Assembly (NCBI RefSeq): GCF_001854885.1
Contig: NZ_MDDV01000017.1
Location: forward strand, 442 to 64,441
Direction of reading: 5' to 3'
Source: Ensifer sp. LCM 4579
Lineage (GTDB): Bacteria; Pseudomonadota; Alphaproteobacteria; Rhizobiales; Rhizobiaceae
DNA: 64,000 nt
Made by a program: the position numbers and the translations under genes. Positions 32,630 to 42,000 of the stretch are shown piece after piece. The notes under the pieces are model-generated. The model was not told the DNA's origin. It did no database searches and worked only from the letters and a program-made list of their open reading frames with translations. Within the stretch, counting starts at the first letter, position 1, and every line of letters begins with the position of its first letter.

Positions 32630-34993
32630 CTACTCCCTCGTTTTCAGCACCGCTATCAGGTCCAGCCGGTCGAGACGGCGGCGCACGATAGCGGCGCAGG
32701 TCAGCGCGGCCGCAAGGGCGATCAGAGCGGCCTTGCCATAGGTGGCGTCACGAAGCACGAGCGGAACGCGATAAAGTTCCGTCTCGAAAGCGCTCGTCAT
32801 GTACCAGGCCAGACTGAAGCCGATGACACCGCCGAGCGGGATGGATATCCAGGTCAGGATGCCGACCTCGCCAAGAAGAATGTAGGAAATCTCCCAACGG
32901 CTGAAGCCAAGGACGCGGAGCGTCGCGAGCTCGCGCGCCCGCTCGGAAAGTGCGATGCGGATCGAATTGTAGGTGACGCCGACGGAGAGCGTCAGCGAAA
33001 AAGTGACGAAGAAGCCGATGAAGATGAAGATGGTTTCGCCCATGGTCTTGTAGAAGGTGTCGATGGCGGCCTGCCGGAAGAGTACCGCCGCCACATTGGG
33101 GATATCCTTCAGCCGCGTCAGCAAGGCCGAGCGGCTCGGCTCATCGACACGGATGTGCAGCCCGCTGACGACCCGACCGTCACCGGCCAGCCGGTTGAGC
33201 GCGGCCATGTCCATATAGACGGGCGTGCCGATATAGGTATCGAAAATCTGCGCCACCGGCAGGTTCACGCGCCGCTGATGCCCTTGCAGCATTTCAACGG
33301 CGACGGTGTCGCCGGTTTCAACCTCGAGTAGTTCGGCAAGCTTGCGCGAAAAAACGAGCCCGTCGGGAGGGACCTCGATGCGGCCGCGCTCGTTGTCGAA
33401 AACCGGGCTCAGGATGGCGCCCTGCGGCACGCCGATAATGCCTTGTCGCTCGACGAGGTGCCCGTGAGCGATGCGCGTCGAAACATACCGGTAAGGCTCT
33501 GCAGCCAGCACTCCGGGCAGGTTCTCGAAGCCCCTGACCGTGTCGATCGGCTGCAGGTCGCCAAAGGCTACGGATGCGTCCTGATGCTGCCCGCGTTCGA
33601 AGACGGTTTCGACGAGGGAGTCGATGGCGTCCACCCACTGCAGCGCCATGATCAGCACGGAGATGGACATGGCGAGGCCGAGGCTTGCCAGGAATGCCCG
33701 CACCGGCCAGCGGATTATGCGCCGCAGGATCATCCGCGACGGTTCGTCCAAGGCACCCGCCAGCGCAGTTCGCGACGCCCAGCTGCGCCGATAGATCGGC
33801 GGAGAGGGCGGCAGCATTGCCTCTGCCGGCGGCAGGCGCACGGCGCGACGCACAGCGAAGAGGCTGCCTGCCAGCGCGGCGGCAAGGCTGATCGCACCGG
33901 CGATCACGAAACCGTCGGGGCTTGGGCGGTAGAGAAGGAAGGGAAAGCGATAGAACTGCGTATAGAGCTCGGTATTCCAATGGCCGAGCCAGGCGCCGAG
34001 CAAGGAGCCGATCAGGATGCCGAGCGCTCCGATGGCGAGGACCATCTTGGCGTAATGCCAGCCAATCGCCAGATTGCCGTAGCCGAAGGCCTTCAGGAGA
34101 CCGATTTCCCGGCGTTCGGTCTCGATCAGACGCGCCATCACCATGTTCGTCAGGAAGGCAGCGACCGCAAGGAAGATGGTCGGCATGATCTTCGACATGT
34201 TCTTCTGCTGAGCGATCTCGCTCTGGAGGAACCAGTTCGAAGTCTGGTCGGCGCGGCCATAAGCACCGATGCCGCCGAAGGGGGCCAGCAGACTGTCGAG
34301 ACGCCGGGTGACGTCCCTTGGGTCCGCGCCCGGCAGAAGGCTCACGGTCACGCTGTTGAAGGCAGATCGGAGGTCGAAGGCGGCCGCCAGTGCATCTCTT
34401 CCCATCCATAGAACGCCGAAACGCTCGTCGTCCGGCATGAGCCCACCCGGGGCGATGGCATAGACGAATTCCGGGCTGAGCGCAGTGCCGACCACCTGGA
34501 GCCTGCGCTTGTTTCCTCTGAGGATCGCGTCGAAAGTGTCGCCGGGCTTCAATCCAAGCGCATCGGCGAAGGGCTCGCTGACGACGACCTCGTCCGGCCG
34601 GTTCGGGTCGACAAGACGTCCGGAGCGGATCACCAGCGCGTTCAGGAGCTGCGGCCCGTGCTCGGGGAGCGAAATCAGTTGGGCGACGACCGGTTCGGAA
34701 TAGCCTCGCATGTCGAGGATGGCGCCGTCGACGATACGCGTCTCGGCCAGTCGCACGCCTGGCATTTCGGCGATATCGCGTCCGAGAGACTCGGGAGCGC
34801 GTTTCGCCCGGGCGAAGACGTCGGCGAAGCGGGTCCGCTCGTAATAGGCGGTGGTGGTCTCTTCGAGCGCTTCAATGGTGGTCAGCGCCATGATGAGCAA
34901 CGCCGTGCCTGAAGCGATCACGAGAGCGATCGCCAGGACCTGGGCCTTCAACTGCCAAAGGCCACGGAGGAGTTTTCGGTCGAGACTGCTCAT
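32630..34993 (-). CDS. FtsX/MacB-type ABC transporter permease
   Basis: The product has 787 residues from the ATG at 34993. It begins MSSLDRKLLRGLWQLKAQVLAIALVIASGTALLIMAL, the anchor typical of large MacB/LolE-like permeases, and has two FtsX domains, around residues 260-400 (TNMVMARLIETERREIGLLKAFGYG) and 650-780 (IRIALSERARELATLRVLGFSRWEI), each ending in membrane segments, with large periplasmic loops. With the downstream HlyD-like subunit and upstream ATPase it forms a tripartite exporter. It starts 4 bases after the stop codon of the ATPase gene. Confidence 0.88.
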   Translation of the reverse strand: MSSLDRKLLRGLWQLKAQVLAIALVIASGTALLIMALTTIEALEETTTAYYERTRFADVFARAKRAPESLGRDIAEMPGVRLAETRIVDGAILDMRGYSEPVVAQLISLPEHGPQLLNALVIRSGRLVDPNRPDEVVVSEPFADALGLKPGDTFDAILRGNKRRLQVVGTALSPEFVYAIAPGGLMPDDERFGVLWMGRDALAAAFDLRSAFNSVTVSLLPGADPRDVTRRLDSLLAPFGGIGAYGRADQTSNWFLQSEIAQQKNMSKIMPTIFLAVAAFLTNMVMARLIETERREIGLLKAFGYGNLAIGWHYAKMVLAIGALGILIGSLLGAWLGHWNTELYTQFYRFPFLLYRPSPDGFVIAGAISLAAALAGSLFAVRRAVRLPPAEAMLPPSPPIYRRSWASRTALAGALDEPSRMILRRIIRWPVRAFLASLGLAMSISVLIMALQWVDAIDSLVETVFERGQHQDASVAFGDLQPIDTVRGFENLPGVLAAEPYRYVSTRIAHGHLVERQGIIGVPQGAILSPVFDNERGRIEVPPDGLVFSRKLAELLEVETGDTVAVEMLQGHQRRVNLPVAQIFDTYIGTPVYMDMAALNRLAGDGRVVSGLHIRVDEPSRSALLTRLKDIPNVAAVLFRQAAIDTFYKTMGETIFIFIGFFVTFSLTLSVGVTYNSIRIALSERARELATLRVLGFSRWEISYILLGEVGILTWISIPLGGVIGFSLAWYMTSAFETELYRVPLVLRDATYGKAALIALAAALTCAAIVRRRLDRLDLIAVLKTRE

Positions 34994-34997
34994 GATA

Positions 34998-35717
34998 CTA
35001 CCAGGAGAGTTCGGCTGGCGCGCGCTGAACGGTGTTTCGCCGCGTCTCGACGATGCGCCCGTCGGCGAAGTAGAGCACGCGATTGGCAATCTCGGCAATC
35101 ACCGCATTGTGGGTGATGAGCGCCGTGGTTGTTCCGAGCTCCCGATTGATCCTGAGGATCGCATCGAGCACGAGAATTCCTGTCTTGCTGTCAAGTGCGC
35201 CCGTAGGTTCGTCGCAAAGCAGCAGGTCGGGCCGCTTGGCGATGGCCCTGGCGATGGCGACTCTCTGCTGCTCGCCGCCGGAGAGCTGTGCCGGAAAATG
35301 ATCCATCCGGTCGGCGAGGCCGACCATCGTCAGCGCTTCGCTCGGCGGCATCGGATCTCTGGCGATCTCCGTCACCAGCGCGACATTTTCGCGCGCGGTG
35401 AGGCTCGGAATGAGATTGTAGAACTGGAAGACGAAACCCACATGGTTGCGCCGGTAGAGGTTCATCGCGCGCTCCCTGCCGAGCAAGAGGGCACGGTCGC
35501 GAAACAGGACCGTGCCGCTTGTCGGCGTATCGAGGCCGCCGAGAATGTTGAGGAGGGTCGACTTGCCGCTTCCGGAGGGCCCAAGCAGCACCATCAACTC
35601 GCCTTCGCGGAGCTCGACGTCGACGCCGCGCAACGCATGGACCTCCACCGTTCCCATGCGATAGGTCTTGGTGAGATCGCGCGCCTCAAGGGCTATGGCC
35701 GGTGTCTCGTTCTCCAC
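34998..35717 (-). CDS. MacB/LolD-type ABC transporter ATP-binding protein
   Basis: The 239-residue protein starts at a GTG at 35717 with GGAG 5 bases upstream; an in-frame extension to 35837 runs into a palindromic repeat. It shows Walker [10 protein letters not shown] near residue 47, the Q-loop [18 protein letters not shown], the signature [15 protein letters not shown] and Walker [13 protein letters not shown]. It heads an ATPase-permease-HlyD operon. No anaerobox was found upstream, unlike most neighbours. Confidence 0.9.
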   Translation of the reverse strand: MENETPAIALEARDLTKTYRMGTVEVHALRGVDVELREGELMVLLGPSGSGKSTLLNILGGLDTPTSGTVLFRDRALLLGRERAMNLYRRNHVGFVFQFYNLIPSLTARENVALVTEIARDPMPPSEALTMVGLADRMDHFPAQLSGGEQQRVAIARAIAKRPDLLLCDEPTGALDSKTGILVLDAILRINRELGTTTALITHNAVIAEIANRVLYFADGRIVETRRNTVQRAPAELSW

Positions 35718-35759
35718 CGATACTCCGTGATTGGCAAGGCATCGCGGCTCTGCATGCCT

Positions 35760-35889
35760 CCTTGAATTGACCTTGGGTTCAAGGACAAAGACATGCGTCT
35801 GTTTGGACGCGCGGCGCTGCAGTGCACGAATTCGCATCCGGGTGTCGTGCAGAGAGATAGCGCCCCATCTTTGAAATGGGAGATTTCAA
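35760..35889. repeat. Mosaic repeat fragment and an additional palindrome
   Basis: CCTTGAATTGACCTTGGGTTCAAGG (35760 onwards) leads into ACATGCGTCTGTTTGGACGCGCGGCGCTG, a mosaic-repeat derivative with a GCGTC/GACGC hairpin at 35795-35810. At 35871-35889 TTGAAAT and ATTTCAA pair around GGGAG. They separate the usp gene from the efflux operon, so they may serve transcription termination of the upstream unit. Confidence 0.5.
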
Positions 35890-35911
35890 GAGGTTCTTTG
35901 TTTCTCGGCGC

Positions 35912-36742
35912 TCACCGCGCCATCAAGACGGGGAGTTTCGTTTCATCGAGCATCGATCGGGTTACGCCGCCGAAGATGAATTCACGCAATCGGGAGTGGC
36001 CATAGGCGCCCATCACGATGATATCGGCGGACACATCGACCGCGTGTTGCTGGAGAACCTGCGCCACCATCTTTCCGCCGCTCGGCAATGCATCGACCGC
36101 CACATTGATGCCGTGTCGGGCGAGATAGGCGGCAACATCCGCGCCGGGTTCATCGCCGCTCCCCCTGAGTGATGCCGTTGGATCGACCATGGTGACGTGA
36201 ACGGAATCGGCCTTGGTCATCATCTCCAGCGCTTCCCGCGCAGCCCGCGCGGATTGCGCCCGTGAATCCCAAGCCAGCAGCACGGTCTTAGGCTGCAGCG
36301 TCGGCTTTGTGTCGGGCGGGATGAGCAAGAGCGGGCGACCGGACTGAAGCAGCCCGCCGCCGACAACCTGTCGCTTCAGATCTGCATCGGCAAAGGCATC
36401 GGGGCCAACCAGGAGAAGATCGCAGTAGATCGACCGTTCGCCTATATCGTAGTCAGCTGCCGCAACTTCCGAATAGACGCTGTCGACATCGTAGGAGATT
36501 TCGCGCCGACCGAGCAGGTCGCGTGCCTGCCTGACGCGCTCCTTCAGCGCCTGTACGCTTCGGTCGCGTTGCTCCACCCATGCCGGGGTCATCGTCGGAT
36601 AGCGCCCCATCGGTTCCGGCGCCCAGGCCGCAACGAGCACACTTAGATGCGCGCCCGCCTGACCGCAGAGATCGGCGGCGATCCGCAGGTCCTCGTCGCC
36701 GTGCGAGGCGCCGATGACCTCGAGTATCGTCCTGAACGACAT
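35912..36742 (-). CDS. Tandem universal stress protein (two UspA domains)
   Basis: The 276-residue protein contains two UspA-like halves (about 1-140 and 145-276). The second ends with the ATP-binding motif MGAYGHSRLREFIFGGVTRSML; the first is degenerate. The closest relative in the window is the 42001 gene, which ends SGAYGHTRFREWLLGGVTRSLL. It follows the hsp20 gene at a distance of 72 bases and probably shares its anaerobox promoter. GAGGAGGGAACC precedes the ATG. Confidence 0.9.
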   Translation of the reverse strand: MSFRTILEVIGASHGDEDLRIAADLCGQAGAHLSVLVAAWAPEPMGRYPTMTPAWVEQRDRSVQALKERVRQARDLLGRREISYDVDSVYSEVAAADYDIGERSIYCDLLLVGPDAFADADLKRQVVGGGLLQSGRPLLLIPPDTKPTLQPKTVLLAWDSRAQSARAAREALEMMTKADSVHVTMVDPTASLRGSGDEPGADVAAYLARHGINVAVDALPSGGKMVAQVLQQHAVDVSADIIVMGAYGHSRLREFIFGGVTRSMLDETKLPVLMAR

Positions 36743-36814
36743 AGGTTCCCTCCTCTAGTAAGTGGCGGCGAAACGCGTCCGCGCGGATGCGTTTCGCCAA
36801 CAGAAACACATGCG

Positions 36815-37342
36815 CTAGGCGGCTTTCACAGTGACCTTGCGCTCCTTCTTTTGCGCGTCCTCGCTCTTCGGCAGTGTGATTGTCAGCACCCCCTTTGCGA
36901 AGGCTGCCTCAATCTTCTCGGCGTCGACGCCCTCCGGCACTTGGAAGGTGCGCTGAAACGATCCATAACGGCGCTCGGAAAGGAAGTACTCCTTGCCCTT
37001 CTCTTCCTTCGTCTCCTGCTTCTCACCCTTGATCGTCAGGCTCCCGTTCGAGATCTTTACCTCGATGTCCTTCTCCTCGATGCCGGGCAATTCGGCGGTG
37101 ATCTCGTAAGCCTTCTCCGTCTCCGCGACGTCAACGGCCGGGGCCATAGCCCATTCCGAAAGGCGCGGCATGCGCTGCATAAGCGCGGACCCGAAGGGGC
37201 GGCGCCAGAGCGACGGGGTAAACTCGTCGAACAGGCGGTCGATCTCGGAGCGAAGGCCTTCAAACGGAAGCCATGATTCTGCGCCGTGCTTGACCGCTTT
37301 CTCTTCCGTCTTGACGGGAAGTTTCGTTGCTTTCTCAGCCAT
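36815..37342 (-). CDS. Small heat-shock protein (Hsp20/alpha-crystallin family)
   Basis: The 175-residue chaperone has an N-terminal arm and an alpha-crystallin domain (about 65-165: VDVAETEKAYEITAELPGIEEKDIEVKI, then AAFAKGVLTITLPKS). It should hold unfolding proteins in the cytoplasm. GGAGGACC lies before the ATG. An anaerobox at 37478-37491 sits 136-149 bp upstream on the shared intergenic region with PEP synthase, which links it to low oxygen rather than only to heat. Confidence 0.93.
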   Translation of the reverse strand: MAEKATKLPVKTEEKAVKHGAESWLPFEGLRSEIDRLFDEFTPSLWRRPFGSALMQRMPRLSEWAMAPAVDVAETEKAYEITAELPGIEEKDIEVKISNGSLTIKGEKQETKEEKGKEYFLSERRYGSFQRTFQVPEGVDAEKIEAAFAKGVLTITLPKSEDAQKKERKVTVKAA

Positions 37343-37477
37343 GACTGGTCCTCCATAGAGTGTGAGCTTTGGCCGCGGTCCGATGAGAACGCCAAGCCAA
37401 ACCGGCCGCCTTTGCCATGTGTTCCATCACTTGGCTGCCAGCTAGGACGATTTAACTGCCGTCCTTGGATCGCCTCA

Positions 37478-37491
37478 TTGATCAGCGTCAA
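37478..37491 (-). promoter_or_regulatory. FNR/FixK-type anaerobox facing hsp20-usp
   Basis: TTGAT-CAGC-GTCAA fits the consensus. Its centre at 37484.5 would place a minus-strand start near 37443, leaving a 100-base leader before hsp20. The other box of this gap lies close to the plus-strand gene, so one box per direction is likely. Confidence 0.65.
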
Positions 37492-37568
37492 ACGCCGATG
37501 CAACTTCGCACGCCCGCTTTCGGGCAGATCGGCCTCAGGCCGGTTAGCGCCGGGAGAACCTTCCCGCT

Positions 37569-37582
37569 TTGATGGACATCAA
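37569..37582 (+). promoter_or_regulatory. FNR/FixK-type anaerobox upstream of PEP synthase
   Basis: TTGAT-GGAC-ATCAA is a perfect match. Centred at 37575.5 it predicts a start near 37617, 19 bases before the chosen ATG at 37636; this favours 37636 over the GTG at 37615. Confidence 0.8.
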
Positions 37583-37635
37583 CGTCGCGTCGGCCGAGCA
37601 GGACTATTGTCGTTGTGCCAAAGTGGGAGAGACGG

Positions 37636-40020
37636 ATGGGCGCATCAGTCATCTGGTTCGAGAATGTGCACCGACACGACATCGCCAGGGTCGGAGGCAA
37701 GAACGCCTCTCTTGGAGAGATGATTGCCGCGCTGTCTTCCCGCGGCATCGAGGTGCCGACCGGCTTTGCGACCACTGCCGAGGCGTATTGGCGCTTCATT
37801 GACGCAAACGGTCTGCGGGCGCCGATCGTCGCTCTGCTTCGGAACTGCGAGAGCGGCAAGGCGTCTCTTGCCGAAACGGGCGCCGCGATCCGCAAGATCA
37901 TCCTTGCCGGACGCTGGCCCACCGACATCGAAGAAGAGATCATTGCCGCCTATCGCGAACTCTCGCGAAAGCTCGACATCGGGGTCGCTTCGGTTGCCGT
38001 TCGTTCGAGCGCCACTGCGGAAGATCTGCCGACGGCGAGCTTTGCCGGGCAGCAGGAGAGCTTCCTCAATGTCGTTGGCGAGGGCGCCCTGATGGATGCC
38101 TGCCGGCGCTGCTATGCTTCGCTCTTTACCGATCGCGCCATCAGCTACCGCAAGACGAACGGCTTCGACCACATGAAAGTGGCATTGTCCGTGGGCGTTC
38201 AGCAGATGGTTCGTTCCGATCTCGGCGGCGCCGGCGTCATGTTTTCGATCGAAACCGAGACCGGCTTCGACAAGGTCGTGCTGATCAACGCCGCTTGGGG
38301 GCTCGGCGAATATGTCGTCAAGGGCGTTGTCGATCCTGACGAATACCGCGTCTTCAAACCGCTGCTCACCGATGCGGCGCTTGCGCCGATCATCCAGAAG
38401 AGGCGCGGTACCAAGGCCAACAAATTGATCTATGGCGACTCCGACGCGCCGACGCGCGGCGTCCCGACGTCGGCAGAGGAACAGGCGAGCCTCGTCTTGA
38501 GCGACGAGGAGATCTTGACGCTCGCGCGCTGGGCGGGGGCGATTGAGGAGCATTACGGCTGCCCGATGGATATCGAATGGGCGAAGGACGGCCGCCGCGA
38601 CAGGATGTACATCGTGCAGGCGCGGCCCGAAACGGTGCAGGCGAGAGCGGCCTCCGGGCTGCTCCCGACGTATCATCTCGGCAAGAAGGGCCGCCTCCTG
38701 GCAAAGGGATTGGCGATCGGCAATGCCATTGCGGCAGGGCCGGTGTGCCTGATCGACCGTCCCGAAGACATCAGCAAGTTCGTCGATGGCGCTATCCTCG
38801 TCACGAAGACCACCGATCCCGATTGGGTCCCGGTGATGAAGCGTGCTTCGGCCATCGTCACCGACCATGGGGGCCGCACTTCCCATGCCGCGATCGTCAG
38901 CCGGGAGCTCGGCGTCCCGGCAATCGTCGGAGCGGAGAATGCGACGGAGGCATTGCGCCCCGGGACCGTTGTGACGGTCTCCTGTGCCGAAGGTGACGAG
39001 GGCTTCATCTACGAGGGACGTGCCGAGTTCAAGGCGGAGACGATCAGCCTCGCGGATATACCCGAGACGCACACAAAGGTGATGCTCAACCTCGCCGATC
39101 CGCAATCCGCCTCGCGCTGGTGGAGGCTTCCCGCCGACGGGATCGGTTTGGCACGCATGGAATTCGTGATCAGCAATGCGATCCAGGTCCACCCCATGGC
39201 ACTCGTGCACTTCGAGCGTCTGAAGGACCGACTGGCGCAGGAAAGGATTGCCGCTCTGACAGCGGGCTATCCGGAGAGGACCGATTTTTTCGTCGACCAA
39301 CTCGCACAGGGGCTCGCACGGCTCGCCGCTGTCGCCTATCCCAACCCGATCATCGTGCGCATGAGCGATTTCAAGACCAACGAATATGCCGGCCTTTGCG
39401 GTGGGGCGGAGTTCGAGCCGCAAGAAGAAAATCCGATGATCGGCTTCCGCGGCGCGTCGCGCTACTATTCGCCGAAATACCGCGACGGCTTCGCACTCGA
39501 ATGCCGGGCGATCAAGCGGCTGCGCGAGACGATGGGCTTCCGGAACGTCGTCGTCATGATCCCGTTCTGCCGCTCGGTAGGCGAGGCAGAAAAGGTGCTT
39601 GCCGTCATGGCCGAAAACGGCCTCGTGCGGGGCGTCGAGGGCCTGGAGGTCTATGTCATGTGCGAGATACCCTCGAACGTCGTCCTGGCGACCGCCTTTG
39701 CGCGCTCTTTCGACGGCTTTTCGATCGGCTCCAACGATCTGACGCAACTGACGCTCGGGATCGACCGCGACTCCGAAGATCTCGCCGCCTCCTTCAACGA
39801 GCAGGACGAGGCGGTGAAATGGATGATTTCCAAGGTCATCACCGATGCCAGAAGGGCCGGCGCGAAGATCGGCCTGTGCGGCCAGGCGCCGAGCGACCAC
39901 CCCGACTTCGCGGCCTTCCTGGTCGAATGCGGCATCGATTCCGTGTCGGTAACGCCTGACAGCTTCGTCGCGGTGAAGGGGGCCGTGGCAGCGGCGGAGA
40001 AGGCGAAAGCGGGAGGGTAA
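37636..40020 (+). CDS. ppsA: Phosphoenolpyruvate synthase
   Basis: The 794-residue protein (E. coli PpsA has 792) has an N-terminal ATP-grasp domain (VRSSATAEDLPTASFAGQQESFLNV near 125), a swivelling phosphohistidine domain with GGRTSHAAI (His417) and a C-terminal TIM barrel with GSNDLTQLTLGIDRD near 703. The order and length fit PEP synthase (pyruvate + ATP to PEP + AMP + phosphate) rather than pyruvate phosphate dikinase. GTGGGAGAGACGG precedes the ATG. The perfect anaerobox upstream suggests gluconeogenic use of pyruvate at low oxygen. Confidence 0.9.
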   Translation: MGASVIWFENVHRHDIARVGGKNASLGEMIAALSSRGIEVPTGFATTAEAYWRFIDANGLRAPIVALLRNCESGKASLAETGAAIRKIILAGRWPTDIEEEIIAAYRELSRKLDIGVASVAVRSSATAEDLPTASFAGQQESFLNVVGEGALMDACRRCYASLFTDRAISYRKTNGFDHMKVALSVGVQQMVRSDLGGAGVMFSIETETGFDKVVLINAAWGLGEYVVKGVVDPDEYRVFKPLLTDAALAPIIQKRRGTKANKLIYGDSDAPTRGVPTSAEEQASLVLSDEEILTLARWAGAIEEHYGCPMDIEWAKDGRRDRMYIVQARPETVQARAASGLLPTYHLGKKGRLLAKGLAIGNAIAAGPVCLIDRPEDISKFVDGAILVTKTTDPDWVPVMKRASAIVTDHGGRTSHAAIVSRELGVPAIVGAENATEALRPGTVVTVSCAEGDEGFIYEGRAEFKAETISLADIPETHTKVMLNLADPQSASRWWRLPADGIGLARMEFVISNAIQVHPMALVHFERLKDRLAQERIAALTAGYPERTDFFVDQLAQGLARLAAVAYPNPIIVRMSDFKTNEYAGLCGGAEFEPQEENPMIGFRGASRYYSPKYRDGFALECRAIKRLRETMGFRNVVVMIPFCRSVGEAEKVLAVMAENGLVRGVEGLEVYVMCEIPSNVVLATAFARSFDGFSIGSNDLTQLTLGIDRDSEDLAASFNEQDEAVKWMISKVITDARRAGAKIGLCGQAPSDHPDFAAFLVECGIDSVSVTPDSFVAVKGAVAAAEKAKAGG

Positions 40021-40104
40021 GGCCCATCGCGAAAGCCATCCTTCACGTCGCGACGCGTGCCGCGCCGGCGCGGCCAATTTCTTTCAAGCCTGTTGGAGCA
40101 ACGA

Positions 40105-41727
40105 CTAAGCCTGCATCGCGGCCTCGGACAAGCCTTCCTTCGGCGCTTCGGGGATTTCGGTCATCGTTGCCTCGGTCAGCAGCAGCACGCTCGCGACGGA
40201 AACCGCGTTTTCGAGCGCAACGCGGATGACCTTCGTGGGATCGATGATGCCGGCGGAGACCAGGTCGACATAGACTTTCCGGCCCGCGTCAAAGCCGAAA
40301 TTACCATTGCCCTCCAGCATCTTGGCGACCACTACACCACCGTCGGTCGACGAATTTTCGGCGATCTGCCGGGCTGGCAACTCCAGCGCCCGCCTGAGGA
40401 TCTGCACGCCTGTGCGCTCGTCTCCCTCGCAGGCCTTTTCTTCTTCCTCGACAGCCCGGATGCAGCGCAGCAAAGCAAGTCCCCCACCGGGCAGGATGCC
40501 TTCGGCCACGGCGGCCTTGGTCGCGCTGATTGCATCGTCGAGCGCTTCCTTCTTCGACTTCAGCTCCGCCTCGGTCGCAGCACCCACCTTGATCACGGCG
40601 ACGCCGCCTGAAAGCTTGGCCAGTCGCTCTTCGAGCTTCTCGCGATCGTAGCTGCTGGTGGTCGCCGCTATTTCTCGCCGTATCTGCTCGGCCCGCGCGC
40701 TGATCGCCTTCTTGTCTCCGGCCCCGCCGATGATCGTCGTTGTCTCTTTCGTGACGACGACCCGCTCGGCGCGGCCGAGCTGCTCGAAAGTGACGGTTTC
40801 AAGAGTTACGCCCAGCTCCTCCGAGATGAGCTGGCCGCCCGTGAGAATGGCGATGTCCTGCAGCAGCGCCTTGCGGCGGTCTCCGAAGCCCGGCGCTTTG
40901 GCCGCGCAATTCCTGAGCGTTCCGCGCATCTGGTTGACGATGAGCGTCGCCAGCGCTTCCGTCTCGACATCTTCGGCGATGATCAGCAGCGGTGTTCCGG
41001 ATTTTGCGACGGTCTCCAGCAATTGCACGCAGTCTTTGAGGGAGTTGATCTTGCGGTCGAAGAGGAGGACCGCCGCTCCGTCGAGCACGACCTCCATTCG
41101 CTCGGCGTCGGTGACGAAATAGGGTGAGATGTAACCGCGATCGAACTGCATGCCCTCGACCACATCGAGAATGGTCTCGGTCGACTTCGATTCCTCGACG
41201 CTGATCACGCCGTCGTCTCCGACCTTTTCCATTGCCTCGCCGACCAGCGCGCCGATCTGCCTGTCATTATGGGCGGAGATCGTCGCGACCTGTTCCTTCT
41301 CGCGCTTTTCCGAAACGGGACGGGAATTCTTCTTCAGTTCGGCGATGGCACGTTTCAGGGCCCGGTCGAGTCCGTGCTTGATGTCGATGGCGCTCGCACC
41401 CGCGACGACGTTTCTCAGGCCATCGGCGAAGATCGCCTGAGCGAGGATGGTCGATGTGGTCGTCCCGTCGCCAACGATTTCCCCGGTCTTTTCCGCTGCC
41501 TGCCGCAGCATCCGGGCCCCAAGATTTTCTTCCGGATCCTTGAGGTCGAACTCCTTGGCGATGGTCACGCCGTCATTGCAGACGATCGGGGTTCCCCACT
41601 TTCTTTCGATCAGGACCGCCTTCGAGCGGGGGCCGAGCGTGACGCGTACCGCATCCGCCAGTTGCGTGGTGCCCCTCAAGATCTTCTCTCGGGCCGCAGA
41701 ATGGAAAAGCACTTGCTTGTGAGCCAT
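40105..41727 (-). CDS. groEL: Chaperonin GroEL (60 kDa), orphan copy
   Basis: The 540-residue chaperonin keeps the ATP-binding [14 protein letters not shown] near residue 87 and the family's [10 protein letters not shown] near 410. The usual glycine-methionine-rich C-terminal tail is absent; the protein ends LSEAAMQA. No groES gene is adjacent, so this is an additional copy that must borrow a co-chaperonin. Rhizobia typically carry several groEL copies. Anaeroboxes at 41883 and 41928 lie upstream in the divergent gap. It converges with ppsA; a GC palindrome at 40059-40074 lies between. Confidence 0.92.
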   Translation of the reverse strand: MAHKQVLFHSAAREKILRGTTQLADAVRVTLGPRSKAVLIERKWGTPIVCNDGVTIAKEFDLKDPEENLGARMLRQAAEKTGEIVGDGTTTSTILAQAIFADGLRNVVAGASAIDIKHGLDRALKRAIAELKKNSRPVSEKREKEQVATISAHNDRQIGALVGEAMEKVGDDGVISVEESKSTETILDVVEGMQFDRGYISPYFVTDAERMEVVLDGAAVLLFDRKINSLKDCVQLLETVAKSGTPLLIIAEDVETEALATLIVNQMRGTLRNCAAKAPGFGDRRKALLQDIAILTGGQLISEELGVTLETVTFEQLGRAERVVVTKETTTIIGGAGDKKAISARAEQIRREIAATTSSYDREKLEERLAKLSGGVAVIKVGAATEAELKSKKEALDDAISATKAAVAEGILPGGGLALLRCIRAVEEEEKACEGDERTGVQILRRALELPARQIAENSSTDGGVVVAKMLEGNGNFGFDAGRKVYVDLVSAGIIDPTKVIRVALENAVSVASVLLLTEATMTEIPEAPKEGLSEAAMQA

Positions 41728-41747
41728 GTTCCCAAGTTCCGTTCCCT

Positions 41748-41852
41748 AGCGCATCGGCTTGAGAATCGTACCCGATCTTCGGGAAGCTCGATGCGCAGGC
41801 TCAAAGAGTGACAGCGATTTTTGCGCCTCTGAAGAGACGCAAGGCGCTGTAA
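41748..41852. repeat. Mosaic palindromic repeat upstream of groEL
   Basis: AGCGCATCGG and CGATGCGC flank a GAATCGTACCCGATCTTC core, followed by CTCAAAGAGTGACAGCG and an imperfect TTGCGCCTCT-GAAG-AGACGCAA hairpin, ending GGCGCTGTAA. It is related to 17640-17730. It lies inside the putative groEL leader, so any transcript from the nearby anaeroboxes would carry these hairpins. Confidence 0.65.
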
Positions 41853-41882
41853 TGTATTTAAGCGCAGGGTAAAAACGGCGCT

Positions 41883-41896
41883 TTGACGCGCATCAA
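41883..41896 (-). promoter_or_regulatory. FNR/FixK-type anaerobox, groEL side
   Basis: TTGAC-GCGC-ATCAA fits the consensus. Centred at 41889.5 it would give a minus-strand start near 41848, 121 bases before groEL. Confidence 0.6.
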
Positions 41897-41927
41897 AGTG
41901 GCATGCGATCGCCTCGCGGCCGATCGC

Positions 41928-41941
41928 TTGACGCCGGTCAA
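41928..41941 (+). promoter_or_regulatory. FNR/FixK-type anaerobox upstream of the tandem usp
   Basis: TTGAC-GCCG-GTCAA fits the consensus. Centred at 41934.5 it predicts a start near 41976, 25 bases before the ATG at 42001. Confidence 0.7.
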
Positions 41942-42000
41942 GGCGGGTGGGGCGGTCGATGACTTATTCTCGCGAGTGACGAAGAATTGAGGTCACTGCG

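Noticed and set aside
31535-33331. 598-codon plus-strand open frame
   Set aside because: It is antisense to the HlyD-like and FtsX-like genes and has a random-looking, charged composition typical of high-GC shadows.
37645-40077. 810-codon minus-strand open frame
   Set aside because: It is opposite to PEP synthase, which has full domain evidence; no domain is visible in the antisense frame.
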